From assembly GCA_035610365.1 (NCBI GenBank), contig CM069437.1, positions 32,011,507 through 32,075,506 of the forward strand: a stretch of 64,000 nt of DNA, given 5' to 3'. Below the pieces are notes generated by a model that was given only the letters and a program-made list of their open reading frames with translations, did not search any database and was not told the DNA's origin. Source of the DNA: Aquatica leii (Eukaryota > Arthropoda > Insecta > Coleoptera > Lampyridae). Below are positions 35,701-47,666 of the stretch, in pieces; position 1 is the stretch's first letter; the number at the start of each line of letters is the position of its first letter. A program made the translations under genes and the position numbers.

Positions 35701-36530
35701 TTTCAACTACAATATAGATTTTTAGACTCCTGGTATATAACAAAAGCATTTTAATTTATCTAAAATATTAGTTTCTTTAAAATTAATATTTTACGCCATA
35801 AAGAACATTAAAGTATTTTGACATGTTATTTATTGCAATCTACTTTTTTTCAAACTCTTTTTTTAGATAACCTTAAATTGTACATCGCGTTTTTAAGAAA
35901 TTATAACTAATCAAACAGAATCTATTTTTAATAATCACATTGTTTACTATATTGTAGTATATTTATTTAATAACATTAACTCTATGATATGATTTCAAAT
36001 AAATTTAATATCCATTAAAAAAACTTTCTTATCTTGTAGATTTAAACTACACAACTTCTAATCAGATTTTTCCAATTGAAGTTAATTTTTGTAGTCAAAA
36101 TTTGGTAATTAAATTAAACCTGTTTTAATATATTACGTTTTTTATTTTTTAAGAACCATTGTTTCTCATCGTAACTTCGTTTTACCAGTTTTTTCAGTGC
36201 CATCGTAATCTTCAAATTACAATCATACATTTGTCACATACTTTAACTCTTGAAGTAATTTGCAACTATTTTCGTTTTCCATCTCCACTCCAAGTTTATT
36301 CATCAAAAATAATTTTACCGAACCAGAGTTTTGCCAAAAGCAATCTTTTGAAAGATTTTAACTAAAACATATTCGAAAGTAAAATTAATATTTAAACATT
36401 TTTTACAATTTAAAATTATGGTTTTTGTGATTTAACTGTTTACTAATACTTAATCTTAACATTTTAAGGTTATAACTTGTTTAATATTTATAATTGATTA
36501 ATTATTTTTTAGAGTTCTTGATCAGGCAGT
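32798..36530. other. AT-rich non-coding stretch
   Basis: There are no recognisable coding frames. A 68-codon frame at 36,159-36,365 is low-complexity and probably chance. Confidence 0.5.
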
Positions 36531-36539
36531 ATAGATTAA

Positions 36540-37700
36540 AACTAAGGTAACTAAAACTCGCAGGTTGACCTACCTATCAGGCACGTCTACAAGTGCCAGA
36601 TAGGAAAATAGATAGGGTGTCACGGTATGCAGCTTTACTAGCTGAATCGGGACAACCCCGTTTACCTTGGCGGGTGTTGGAGTCGCGGCCTAAAATACGT
36701 ACATATTTCAATACCACTGTTATGCAAACCAGCTTTCCGAGCTCAAGTTGTGGTGTTGTGGCAAGACCCAACACTGGGATAACGATGCTTGTCTCTGCTC
36801 TAATGACTTTAGTCAAAAGGCACGGCAGCTAATCTCAAACCTCTTGCTTGCAGTGCTGGTGAGTCTTGACTTAATTGTCTGAATCAAGAAAAGACAACCT
36901 CATTAAAAACCTAAATCTAAAGTGGGAAGAACCAGGCTGATAGATGCGTCACTGAATGAAAGACCAGTCGTCACTGGTTCCAACCTCGGGGCACCAGTCG
37001 AACCCTGTTGTATATAGCCTTCCGTGCGTATCGGGGCACTGCGCACAGTGACCTTCAATTTCTCCGTATTTGTGAGACATGTATGGAACTAACGTCAGAA
37101 CATTTAAAAAAAAGAGACTCTGAGCGGAACCCAAAAATATCGGCGAAAGCTGAAAAAACAAAAAGAATCGAGAGCTCAGGCAACCGGTTCCATTCCAACG
37201 GCAAGGACGTATGAGCCCACATGTACAAGAAGCAAAAGCGAGAGCGTCAGAAAAGCAACAGCAACACCAGACGGCGCACACAATTGTACCAGCTGCCAAA
37301 AGACAGAAACGTAAAAACGTAATCATTCTAGCAGTAGCACAACGGCGTCACAAAAACGACCGGTAAAACAAAGTCGAAACAACCCATAAAAAGACATTTA
37401 AGGACTCTGGAGAATTACTATTGCAGTCATACTAAAAAGATTTCCTAAAAACACCATCAGTCCTAAAGAATCCAAAGCCATGAATACTCAGATGGATTGA
37501 CAAACTAGAAAAGGGACAAGCTTCTCCGCATTTTCAGGAATGTACTCGTAAAGAAAAATTCTTGAAAATAACGTGAGCAAAGAAGGCAACCGGAAAGTGG
37601 CTAGTCAGCACGTCAAACAAAAAAAAATCACTAAGGAAGGAGGAGGAGGAAGAAGATGTGGACTTTCTATACTATTCAAACTTGCTTCATACAAGTTTGC
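36540..37700 (+). other. GC-richer island, possibly the 5' part of a LINE
   Basis: Composition jumps relative to the surroundings. A short inverted repeat (TACCTATCAGGCACGTCTAC / CTACAAGTGCCAGATAGG) lies at about 36,569-36,604. Frames in the centre (37,008-37,214 and onward) are Lys/Arg/Gln-rich (KKRDSERNPKISAKAEKTKR, KARASEKQQQHQ), as in the nucleic-acid-binding ORF1 of LINEs, but no diagnostic motif is present. The region is forward-oriented and ends before the reverse-strand R1-like LINE. Confidence 0.3.
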
Positions 37701-38059
37701 TACAAGAGAGATAGGTTAAGTAAAGAAATGGTGCGAGTAGATAAAATGGTCTTACAAGACCAATAGGATGGGTTAAGTATTTGTGCGTGCTATGAGAGCA
37801 CGTGGTTCTGCGAGGCACTAGCCTTACGGTTTATCCTAGCTTCTAGGTTAATGCCAAGTCGGTAAGAAAAATAATCTGCACGTTGATGATAAAAAACAAA
37901 AAAACAGAGTTTTAATAAAACAGCGACAACTAAAACAAACATGAAATGTGTTATGTAACCAAAAATGTAATAAACTAAAGTGACTCTAAATAAACATGAA
38001 ATGTTTTATAACGAAACTAAGCTCCTACTTTGCCATCGCTGCTTGCAAAATAATAAAAC

Positions 38060-38520
38060 TAAACAAATTATTTCTAATAAAGGCTGTGGTCTCTCTTTAC
38101 AAAGTCTATATACATTTATATCAAACACCAGTCTAAGGATGGCCTGAGGAAATTCAAAACAGGCGTTGATTGTAGCTAAGAGGTCGCCTCGAACGTCATC
38201 GAATTCACAACAAACGTGAATCCGATGTGCTGGGGTGTAAGGAACGTCACTCTAAAAACAGCTGTCGTCATCCAAAACGTTAATGCATTTTAAATGACAA
38301 CGAAGTTTGCTGTGTAAAGAAAGGTTTTGAACTGCCTCGAGTAGGCGTAGACGACTGACGTCCGTGACACCAGCAAGTACTCTCTTAACGACCAGAGCTT
38401 CTATTATTGAAGGAAACCATACGTTGTTGAACGCTCCAGATATGTCAATGAAAATTGCAAGTCTTTACTTAGAAACGTTCAGTCGTTCAATTGGTTGACT
38501 GCCGGACCTATTTTATGAGA
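38060..38520 (-). pseudogene. R1-like LINE reverse transcriptase fragment
   Basis: Reverse-strand translation gives FAIFIDISGAFNNVWFPSII (about 38,390-38,460), the RT motif typical of R1-clade LINEs, then SRLRLLEAVQNLSLHSKLRC and HIDVCC-like sequence. It continues the LINE whose endonuclease lies at 40,950-41,560. The piggyBac-like element sits between them. The left, 3' part of the LINE is missing. Confidence 0.7.
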
Positions 38521-38540
38521 ACTTCTCGCATTGTTGGTGT

Positions 38541-40305
38541 CCACCCGATTGGGTAGACTTAAGAACTTTATTATTTACATGTGTCTACCCAAATGGGAAG
38601 ACAACAGTTTTATATTTATTTAGAATTAGTCGCTCTATATGTTAATAAAAAATACATTTGAAATATATAATACAGACACCTGTTTCGTGTTCTACCGTAA
38701 ATTTATGTGAAAAGAACTCTGTAAAATAAGTGTTAATACCGATCGAAAACAGGCAATTTTTACGCTGCATATCCACCCAAATAGGCATACAAAAACGAAA
38801 AGTAACTATTTTGCGGTGTGATAATCCTTAACAGAGCCAGAGTTAGAAAATATAGCTTTACACGTTGACGAAAGTAGTGACAAAAAACGATTTGTGAATT
38901 TTGGAAGTGAGTATATAACCAGTGATTTCTGATAGTTTAACGGAAAACAAAGAAAACTACGAAAAAAGTGATGATAGTAATCATGGTGATGACTCAAGTG
39001 ACATTAATAGTGAATTAGACAATAATGATGTAACAAGTGATTCGTTGTCGAATAAGTGCGCATACGCAAACCAACCTACGTTTTCTTGTACAAGCGTGTA
39101 GGAAATAAACGTTTCATTTGACCCATCTGTTACAAGGTCGATTAATTATTACAAGCTGTATATATCGTATATATCCAATGACTTAACTGATTTGATTGTC
39201 AGGGAAACAAACGCTAATGCAAATCAATTTCTTGAAAATAATATAGTTAGAAGAAGTAGCAGATACAAAGAATGGAAAGTGACAAACGACTAAGAAATAA
39301 AAGTTTTTTAAAGTCCACGGATTTGAATGGTGCTTGTACGTATACCATTTCTTGAATCATGTAAGTCCGATAAAAAAAAATTAACTGAAATATCTGCTTT
39401 TATGAGACGGAATCAATTTCAAATTTTGTTACGTTTTTGGCATTTTGGCGAAGATATCGAAGGTGATAGGCTTTGCAAAAATTGATGAATCAATAGTACA
39501 TTTTACCGGTAGGCTAAATTAAACAGTATATACTTGGAAAATCCCATAAAAATGGGATAAAGTTACATCAGCTAAGTTGAAACGTGGGGATTGTAAGTTC
39601 CAGAAGTATCATTGCGATAATGTGAAAAGACAAAAAAGATGTTTATTGTGTGTTTTCTAAATTAAAGAAGAATAGAAAGAATGAAGAAGTTATGAAGTCA
39701 GAAATGATTATCAAATACAACAGTATGAAAGGTGGCATTGACATATCGGACCAATTATCTTCTTATCAAAAAGTAACTGATGACATTATATTCGGAACAT
39801 TAATTGTAAATGCTTACCTGGTTTATGCTTCTTTTCAAAAAGGAAAAAAGATAAAACTGGTTGATTTTAGAATGAAAATAGTATATGCCCTGTTAGATAT
39901 TCCCGAAGAGGAAAAAAGATCGCGTACGCCAAGGATTGCAAAATCTACAAACCACTATTTACAAAAAACGGAAGTTGTACAATGTGGTAAAACAAAACAG
40001 TAAGTTTCATGAATGCCGTATCCGTCGTTGAAAACTGTGCTAGAATTGCAACAAGTAAAAACTGCAAATACCGTTACGAAAAACTTACAGCTAGTTCTGG
40101 CCAAGAATAAAGCGAAGAAAGTGGGTACCTTTTATAATACTTGCCCCGATCAGCCATTTTTATGTCTTAAATGTTTTGAAAATGAGCATAGTCTGAATAA
40201 ATAATTTTTACTGAATTATTGCAATTGTTTCTCCTGTTCGCCAGCTGGGTTGTCAATACCTTTCTCAATGACTTAAAAATACCTTCTGTCCACCCAAATG
40301 GGTGG
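38541..40305 (+). mobile_element. piggyBac-like transposon inserted in the LINE
   Basis: A piggyBac-type transposase remnant is bordered by palindromic CCACCC-N4-GGGTGG boxes: 38,541-38,554 and about 38,585-38,597 on the left, an imperfect one at 38,773-38,785, and a perfect one at 40,290-40,305 on the right. On either side, R1-like LINE coding on the reverse strand continues. A TTAA stands at 38,559-38,562, but I could not show matching TTAA sites on both borders, so the exact ends are uncertain. Confidence 0.6.
38860..40204 (+). pseudogene. piggyBac-like transposase remnant
   Basis: An acidic N terminus is followed by ISNDLTDLIVRETNANANQF (about 39,170-39,230) and RYKEWKVTND plus EIKVF (about 39,260-39,306), which match the start of the piggyBac catalytic domain. 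About half the domain is deleted (39,310-39,640). The open frame at 39,650-40,003 has IIKYNSMKGGIDISDQLSSY, the signature around the last catalytic Asp. The C-terminal frame at 40,013-40,204 ends in a Cys-rich block (CPDQPFLCLKCFENEH). Piggybac transposases insert at TTAA and excise precisely. This copy lacks most of the catalytic core and is dead. Confidence 0.75.
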
Positions 40306-40369
40306 CTAGATTTTAACTTTCCAATGCATTCCTTATAATATAAGCAACGACGCGACGTGATATTTATAA

Positions 40370-41570
40370 AAACGTTCTACGACTTCAAATAAGTGAGATA
40401 TCACTATGGCAGTCAGAAGTGGTTTATGAAATTCAGCACCGGCATCGAAAAGGGGACCAAGTGTCTACCCATGGCAGTCAACCTGTGAATCTACGTGCGG
40501 CATCAGTCGTCGTTTTGGCTGGAACAAAAAGTTTTTCAAGTTCTAATAACAAAGTTATTGCAAGGTACAAAGTTGGCATTTACAAGATCCTTCTTCCCAA
40601 GTTTGACAATGGTGTTGCGTTTACCTGTTTTCTAGCCCGTAGGAAAATAACCACATTTAATGAATTAAATGAACAAATCAACGATCGTAGAAAAGAGAGA
40701 ATCTTGTACAATTAGACGTAAAACATTATAATGTATTCTATCGAATCCAGGACACTTGTTTTTAACAATTTTACTAACCATCGTGGCTAAATCGTCGCTA
40801 GTAACCACCCAGTCCTGTTGGGATCTTATTTGCCAATTAGTGCGGGATTTTATTTAAGCACGGTTGGATCAACGGAAACTTACGAGAAGGCTACCTGTAA
40901 ACTAACCCCCACGGGCTTGTTTCTAAGCTTTTTTCAACGATTTTTGCTAGGAGCTATACTTTACTGTCTTTACTGCCAGTTTGTATCGGTGAAGCGCGGT
41001 CTTGTAAGAAGCAAGCCATTGAATTTTTAAACTTCTTGCTACTTTTTGGTGGTGATTTCGTAAACAACGCACCGCTCGCTTTAACCTATCTATCTTAGGA
41101 TTCCACCATGGCACACCGGCTCGAGAGCTTATGGGTATTCGGTTTAAGCTACGTTGGCAACAATCGAGAATTATTTCGGTCAACTTACACAAGTACAAGC
41201 ATAAAGCATCACGTGGAAGATAAGCAGGAATAGAACTTGCAGTTGCCATATTTCGCCAAACGGGATAATCAATGATTCTTTTAAGTTTAGGTTTTAGATA
41301 GAAAGCTTTGACGGTTAACTCAAACCGTAGCAGTCGGTGGTCACTTTTATTAACTTCTGGAACAGTTTAGGATTTTTCTAGCAACAGAAGAAAACGCCAA
41401 AATAACGTCGATGTTTGTCGAGACTAAGTAGCTAGAGGAGGTAAAATATTTGTGAGCTTTGTTGACAACACAGAGGCCACGTTCATGCACGAGGTTTTCC
41501 ACACATCGTCCGCGCTCATCGGTAAGTGCAGCCGCAGCAGCGAGTGTACTCTGCACAAGAACTAAACACG
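40370..41570 (-). pseudogene. R1-like LINE endonuclease and start of RT
   Basis: On the reverse strand the endonuclease remnant reads TDERGRCVENLVHERGLCVV (about 41,460-41,530), STNIDVILAF, then SDHRLLRFEL (about 41,310-41,340), with the Ser-Asp-His active-site triplet. The linker (41,249-40,947) has AGVPWWNPKIDRLKRAVRCL, a hallmark of the R1/jockey-type linker. Further on, CPGFDRIHYNVLR and IKCGYFPTG (about 40,620-40,780) mark the start of RT. Stops interrupt it. It continues beyond the piggyBac insertion at 38,520-38,060. Confidence 0.75.
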
Positions 41571-42600
41571 TATGACTTTTGTTATAATTAATTTAATTAA
41601 TTAATGTTAATGTTAATGTCATTGTCAGAGGAAAAACTCATAGCTTCAAAAGTCGCAACTCGTGAATTGCGAAAATTCACTTGCACAAATCTCAAAGTTA
41701 ATTGAGTATCCTTGTTGTTCACAATTACTGTTTGCTATTTTGGCGTCGAGTCGTGTCTAATGCTTCACCTTTATGACCAAAACGAGCGCGTTGAAACAAG
41801 TGGGGTATTTGTTCAGGCCCGGATTCGGATAGTTTGATTTATTTTATTTATGTAAATTATTTGTGTATTTTTTATGTTTGATTTTGAACTATCATTTTAT
41901 AGCGTGCCTAAATTAAAGCATACATGTACCTATTAATTATTATATGCACCACAAAAATGTAAGAAATTTAGCACTATCAACCAAAAATACTGAGTAATGA
42001 GTACAGTTCTGTACGGTATGTTCACGTGAACACCTCCTGTATTTGTTTACGCGCGCTCTATTTTGAAAATGAATACACTTTAGTAAGATATTTTAATACG
42101 TAATGCTTATTTGAATGCATATTTGAAATTCTATAGGTAGATATAGGTGGTGTTAATTTTGTACCGATACCAGTAAATAATACTAAGTTTTAGGAATTTT
42201 CGAAAAGGTGCCACTAGCTAATCGAATTTTTTAAAAGAAAACTGAACTGCAGTATTATAATTCCTACTTTAATTTTTTGTATTTGCTTTGCCAGTCGATT
42301 GCACGTACGACTGGACGTACATAATAGGTTGTTAACACAATTAACTATAAAATATTATTAGAAGGTGCGCTCTGATTCTCTGAATCGAGATTTGTATAAT
42401 TGTGTTATAATTTACAAATGTGAATTTATATCTTTTGGGAATCTAAAAGTTAAGCCAAAAAAATTAATTTTTGTGCTACGTGTTGTCCAACCGAATGGGC
42501 CTTATTTTAACCACTGTCTGTGATGTTGACTAATGTTCTAGCGTTAAATTGCAGCTATGCAAAAAGAAGATTCTGATTAAAAGTCGACACAAGTCGGACT
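41571..42600. other. No recognisable gene
   Basis: AT-rich sequence without coding signals beyond the LINE's truncated 5' edge. Confidence 0.4.
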
Positions 42601-43735
42601 ACTAAAAATGCAGAGAAAAAAATCAGTAATCCAAGAGTCACAACAACAAAGTCACCAAAAAGCTAAACACTAAATGAGTGCCAATCCAAAAGAAATCTAA
42701 ACCGCGAAACCCAAAAGAAAGAAAAAAAAGAGTAAGAGCCAATAAAGAACAGAAAGCTTCACTTGCCAATTGAGCATCGTGAGTCAGTGCTCGTCGTGTT
42801 GGAAACGTCGAAGAACGGATTAGAATATTCCAAGAGCCAAAGAATCCCAAAGAAGAGAAATATCTTAACGGTAACTGACAACATCAAAAATACCGACTAA
42901 TCGAAAGTAAAGAGTACCAGAAGCGACGTTGCAGTCTATCCCAAGCTTCAACCCAAGCACAATTAGACAAAAACCCACTAAACCCAATAAAACGGGAGAA
43001 GTAACTGAGAAAGAAAAGAAAAAAAACACAGTTGCAGTGAACACTAAAGAAGGAAGTTACTAAAAAGAAAAAAAAAGAGGAATGTGTTCAAGCAACAACC
43101 CAAAATAAAAAAAAAGCAATAGAGGCAATTGTTCTAAAGGCAAACCTTCAAAAGCAAAAAAAAAGAAAAAATCAAAATAAAGAAGACAAGAAAGGAAGAA
43201 AAGAAACATACAGAGAAAAATAAGACAAGATGTAGTTATCTGATTCGTTCTTCTCTCCGTAAAAGAAACGAAAGGGAGTGACCAGCTCTTCAATGCCCAA
43301 CCAACCGCCCTAAATAGGTAAACCTACAGGAGGAAGAAGAGAAAAAAGAGAAAAGAAAAGATATCAGTTAATTATAGAACAAGAACGTACCAATTGCTGT
43401 CCCCAAATCGAAAAGTTTACTCCAAGACTTAAATGCCGACAAGCGGAATAGAAACCTAACAAAGAAAAAAAAACTACTAGTGACTTACCAATCTCAAAAT
43501 GGCCGACTAAGCGGATGTAACTATATACAAATAGAAAGGTCCGTCCTGAATTAAGATGGTTAAGAAAAAAAACCAAAAAAATTGATTAGAAACTTAAGAA
43601 AAAAAGAAATTTAGTACATCAAACTGGAGAGAAAGATTGGGTAGTATCTCAACTATAACCAACAAAATACCGTCAACACAGTCAAAGAACCAAATCAAGA
43701 AGTCTACAGACGAGAACCACAAGAATAGCCAAAAG
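42600..43735. other. A-rich low-complexity region
   Basis: The forward strand is dominated by A with G (AAAGAAAAAAAAG-type runs), producing Phe/Leu-rich reverse frames without motifs. It lies downstream of the gypsy integrase remnant and may be the decayed 3' part of that element. Confidence 0.4.
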
Positions 43736-43993
43736 TCAAAATCCTAAAGCGAAACAAAACAGATTAGAACTTACGACGCTTGCGACGGCGGTGAAAAAGA
43801 AAGGAACGGTTAATAGAAGGACGCAACAAAGCACAACCAGAAATGTCGAAACGAAAAGGTGTTGACGAGAGAGAACTAGCTTTCGCATCTGTATAACATC
43901 TACGACCTCTAGAAAGATTCGCAAAAGTTCGTCGAGCTAGTCTAGAAGGAATAGACAATGTAGAGTCAGCAGTAACACGATCCCATCATTGAT

Positions 43994-45211
43994 CTAACTA
44001 AGCGCTTTTTGGGACTGACAAACCGGACAATAGCAAACGTACTCTGCCACTTTCGGTCTCATATGAGGCCAATAAAAATGACGCCGAAAAAAAAGTAACG
44101 TCTTGGTGAGATTACGATGCCCAGAAGTAGAGTGAACGTGATGATCGTGAATGATTGGTTTACGTTGGTCGTTTGGAACCACCAGCTTCCACAAATGTTT
44201 ATCGTCAGGAGAAACTCGTATTCGTTTCCACAGAAAACCTTGAACCACTAACCAACGAGAAAATCGGCGAGGAGACGCTGATACCTTACCCACTAACTGG
44301 TTGTACCATTGGTCTTTAGTAGGGCAGGTAATGCCCGAAACCGAAGACAAACCAGTCGACAAATCAGAAAGAGAAGATACCAAACGTAAAGGTGTAGCAT
44401 CTTTAGAAGTACACCGAACACGATTATTAGATTTAGGAATAGATATAGAAGAAAGTGAAGAAACATCGTGAGAACAGGTAACCGGAGTAGACAACGGCTG
44501 AGTATCATAGTGCTCACATGCGTTAGCCAAAGTTGTCTCTAAAGATGTAACTTGAGAAGGCGTAGGTGGTTTATACTCGTCTATGGAAGCCTTAGATTGA
44601 GCGAGTTGTCTTCCCTACATCACTAATTCTTTGAAAGTAGAATTCAACATTAACGCAAATCCTGCCTAATAAAACGGAGTTAGATTACGACGCACGATCT
44701 TGAGTTGTGTGTAATAAGAGACCGGTTCTAACAGTTGTAAGAAGAATGGTGGTAACGTACATCCCAATAGATTCGTTAGCTCCTATAGTGCGCTTCCGAA
44801 TTGTTAAGCGATTTTTCTAGAATAATTAAAAAATTACTTAACTCAGTGTGAGCGAGCTTGATGAAGTGTTCATCCAGAACACGAAACGTCGCAAATTACT
44901 GAAGTAGTTGCTTTCATCCAACCTCTTAAAGGAAGGGATCATTAATTTGATCAAATTTTAAAAATAATGCAAAGAAGTTTGGTTTGTCCCAAAAGAAAAA
45001 AGAGCTTTGCCGGATAAAACTTCAAACGCTGATAGGAAAAGTTGATGTTGTGAAACATCTCGAGATAGGCACAATTCGTCAATCCGCAAAAGAAATTCCA
45101 TAAGCAAAGAAGGATCTTCACCAAAAAAGTAACATCCCAATACGCCAAGATAATTTCCGAATCAGAGTCTGATGAAGTAAGAAGTGGTGGTTCTTCGTCT
45201 GAGTAATACAT
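43994..45211 (-). pseudogene. Gypsy gag traces fused to integrase H2C2 domain
   Basis: Gag-like sequence is seen at about 45,120-44,950 (EFLLRIDELCLSRDVSQHQL, then SGKALF), followed by broken sequence to 44,560. The open frame 44,530-43,994 begins in Ser-rich linker and ends with the integrase zinc-binding domain: HDHHVHSTSGHRNLTKTLLF, then FYWPHMRPKVAEYVCYCPVC. The catalytic core of integrase is absent. The juxtaposition implies one large internal deletion. Confidence 0.65.
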
Positions 45212-45656
45212 ATCGAAAACAATAAAAACTAAACCAAGAAACTAATCAAAGCAGTAAACCAAAGCAAAAATCTGCTAACACATGACTGACTAAAACTCAA
45301 AATAACAGTAAGTACAAGTAGTATCACTAATAACTAATCTAATAAGCGAAAAAAAAGAGTTAATCGACGTAGTCAAATTATTCCAAAAATTAAAGCAAAA
45401 TAAACAGAAATCCAATTAAAAGAAAAGTAAATGAATTACTAATATAAATTCAAACCGCAGCTAATGTAAAAATGTAAAAGCTAATGAAGTAGCTCCGACG
45501 TCAAGTCTTGCAGCAACAACTAAAGAAGCGCAGTAAAACTTCAAGAAGTAAATCGAACCCACGAAAGACTAAGAGAAGATAAAAGAATCAATAAAACTAG
45601 AAGCAATTATAATCGCACACACAAAAATCGATCCCAGACAGTTGGGTGCCAAAATT

Positions 45657-46460
45657 TGTTACGAGAAAATCAGGTTCCTCGAGTTGGGCAGCCAAGAATA
45701 AATTGTTACGCTGGTCTTCTCGTAACAAAACAGAGCAACGGCTAGCACAGCTTCTTCGGAGAAAGATCGCAGGCTTTGCTATGCGCAATTATAACGTAAA
45801 TCTAAAAATTGCGCCATGACAATGAAAGATTAAGTTAGAGAGATACCGTCTAATAACACCACAGAAGTAATAACGCAGGATATATATATTTAACTATCAC
45901 AGAAGATGAAGAATGTACATAAATATAAGTTTTTGCAAATATTTATACGTGGGTCGAATCGTTTATAAGATGCGCCGAATACTGAGCAACACACAATACA
46001 ATAAAGCTGACCCTGTCGATCTAAACTTTTACATGAACATAACGTCGTAAATTTTAAAATCGTACACAAACAAAACAAGTTAAGCTTTCGAGACTCAACG
46101 CGCAATGCATATGAGTTTGTGAAGCACAAAATCTTTTTAATAATTGTGTTAACCTATCATGCACGTACGGTCATAATTGACATGACCACCGAAGTGCAAA
46201 TCGTAAAAATTGAAATAGTAATACTCACAGTTCGGTTTTATCCAGTAGGGGATTAGCTAATTCCGTACTTGAGTTACCTACAAAGTAATATTAAATCCAA
46301 CACAACTAAGCATATAGCGTTACCACAAGTAAAAGTCCCCTTTGGCATCTAATTATTTGAGAACGCAAATGCGCAGCGTTTCCCTACGACTTAACAGAAT
46401 AAGTTCTCCAATGGAAGTTTTCCAACTATACCACCTGGTATTCGGCGATAACGGTAGCCA
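45657..46460 (-). repeat. LTR of the deleted gypsy element
   Basis: The LTR end (reverse strand ..CGTAACA at 45,657) is followed five bases later by a TGGCACCCAAC primer-binding site, a standard LTR/PBS arrangement. The body aligns throughout with 25,970-26,840. The outer end near 46,460 is approximate. A second PBS-like string (GGTGGGTACCAAAATCC on the forward strand) at about 46,462-46,480 hints at another LTR junction. Confidence 0.6.
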
Positions 46461-46560
46461 TGTGGTGGGTACCAAAATCCGCTACAGACAATTAGCATAG
46501 AGTCAAATTAAACCCCCAATAAAGAAATATTTACACTATTTACCTCGATTCAACCTTACG

Positions 46561-46770
46561 AACATGCTATAGAAAATGATGTACTTATTTGTAAGTCGTT
46601 AGAAGGTAATACCACAAGAGTTGAATTTTTAAATGTTGTTAATAACTATTTTTGCGAAAAGGGATTAGCATGAAACTATTGCATCGATGTTTGCATAGAT
46701 GAAGCAAAAGTGATAATGGGAAAAACTAAAGACAAGAATTAAAAAGATTGCTAAAAATTGTAGTATAGGT
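46561..46770 (+). pseudogene. hAT-superfamily transposase fragment (ZBED/SCAND3-like)
   Basis: The forward translation gives NDVLICKSLEGNTTRVEFLN, then VVNNYFCEKGLA, a stop, and CIDVCIDEAKVIMGKTKD. In hAT-type proteins the same block is L-L-x-C-x-x-L..T-T-x-x-x-I-F..Y-F..C-x-x-x-C-T-D-G-A-x-x-M-x-G. One in-frame stop interrupts it. Only this catalytic-region piece remains. Confidence 0.55.
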
Positions 46771-47136
46771 ATTACATTTTGTCGTGGCCGTGGCGCTGTA
46801 ATTGTATTTTGCCGGTAATTCGCTACTATGCGACCTACAAATATCTAATTTTTTTATAGTTGTCAATTCGTCAAACGTCATTTTACTTCAGCTTCAATTT
46901 GTGATCTTTACGTATTTTTCTGATATTTATCCTTACTATTGGTGCATTATTGCTTATTTAAAGTCTTTGTCAAGACTATTCCACCTCTAATTTAAAAGTT
47001 CACTGTAAGTAAAATTTTTAAAGTTTTTTTTGTTAATGATTTTTATGTTTGTAAGAGTATTTCAAACAATGACTTTGAATAAAAGAATTATTCATAGTTA
47101 AGGACTTGAAATTATATATAACGTTTATAAATTTAT

Positions 47137-47666
47137 GTTAACTGAAAAAGAGCAAGGACAAATTTCGATTCCTTTGAACAGTCTCCGAGAAAGAATAGCG
47201 ACAGCTAGTGTGAAGCGAAGGAAGCTTCTGAAAAATCTGAACATAGTAAATTCTCTTCAATTAGAAAAACTATTAACAAAGAAAGCCCAAAATCATCCGT
47301 AGACAAATTCGAAGAAGAAATTATACGAGTGAATTATACTTATGCTGACATTTATCATAAAAAACCAACAATGCAGGCTGTATTTCAAGAATTACAGAAG
47401 CAGTGAATGTGACTTTCAAAGAAAATTATCTTCCTTTAGAAAGCTCATATGAAAAATTGGCTTTCAATGGAAAAAAAACTCGAAATAATCGCAAACAATT
47501 AATAGAAAAAGTAAGCATTAGAACAAAACGTATCGAGTTTTTGAGAAAGTTAAAACAGTATAAAGAAAAAGGAAGAAACATTGTATATTGTGATGAAACA
47601 TACTTGCACAGCTCACATACAGTCCCGAAGAGTTGGGATGATGGCAGTGACAAGTGTTTATTCTAA
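47137..47666 (+). pseudogene. IS630/Tc1-type (DDE_3-like) transposase fragment
   Basis: Broken frames carry FEEEIIRVNYTYADIYHKKP (about 47,310-47,370), then the open frame 47,403-47,666 with NNRKQLIEKVSIRTKRIEFL and IVYCDETYLHSSHTVPKSWD. The Asp of CDETYLHSSH is the first catalytic residue of a well-represented insect transposase group. The rest of the catalytic domain is lost after 47,666. Confidence 0.6.

Larger units (their letters stand above)
43740..46460 (-). mobile_element. Deleted Ty3/gypsy retrotransposon with one LTR
   Basis: From right to left on the reverse strand: LTR (46,460-45,657), primer-binding site (TGGCACCCAACTGTCTGG, just inside), gag traces (about 45,170-44,640) and the integrase zinc-binding domain (44,300-43,994). 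Protease, RT and RNase H are missing, so gag-derived sequence runs directly into integrase. No downstream LTR is visible. The lone LTR at 25,970 belongs to the same family. Confidence 0.65.

Noticed and set aside
42600-43960. Possible env-like or extra retroviral gene in Phe/Leu-rich reverse frames
   Set aside because: The apparent hydrophobicity comes from the A-rich forward strand; there is no signal peptide, cleavage motif or conserved residue pattern.
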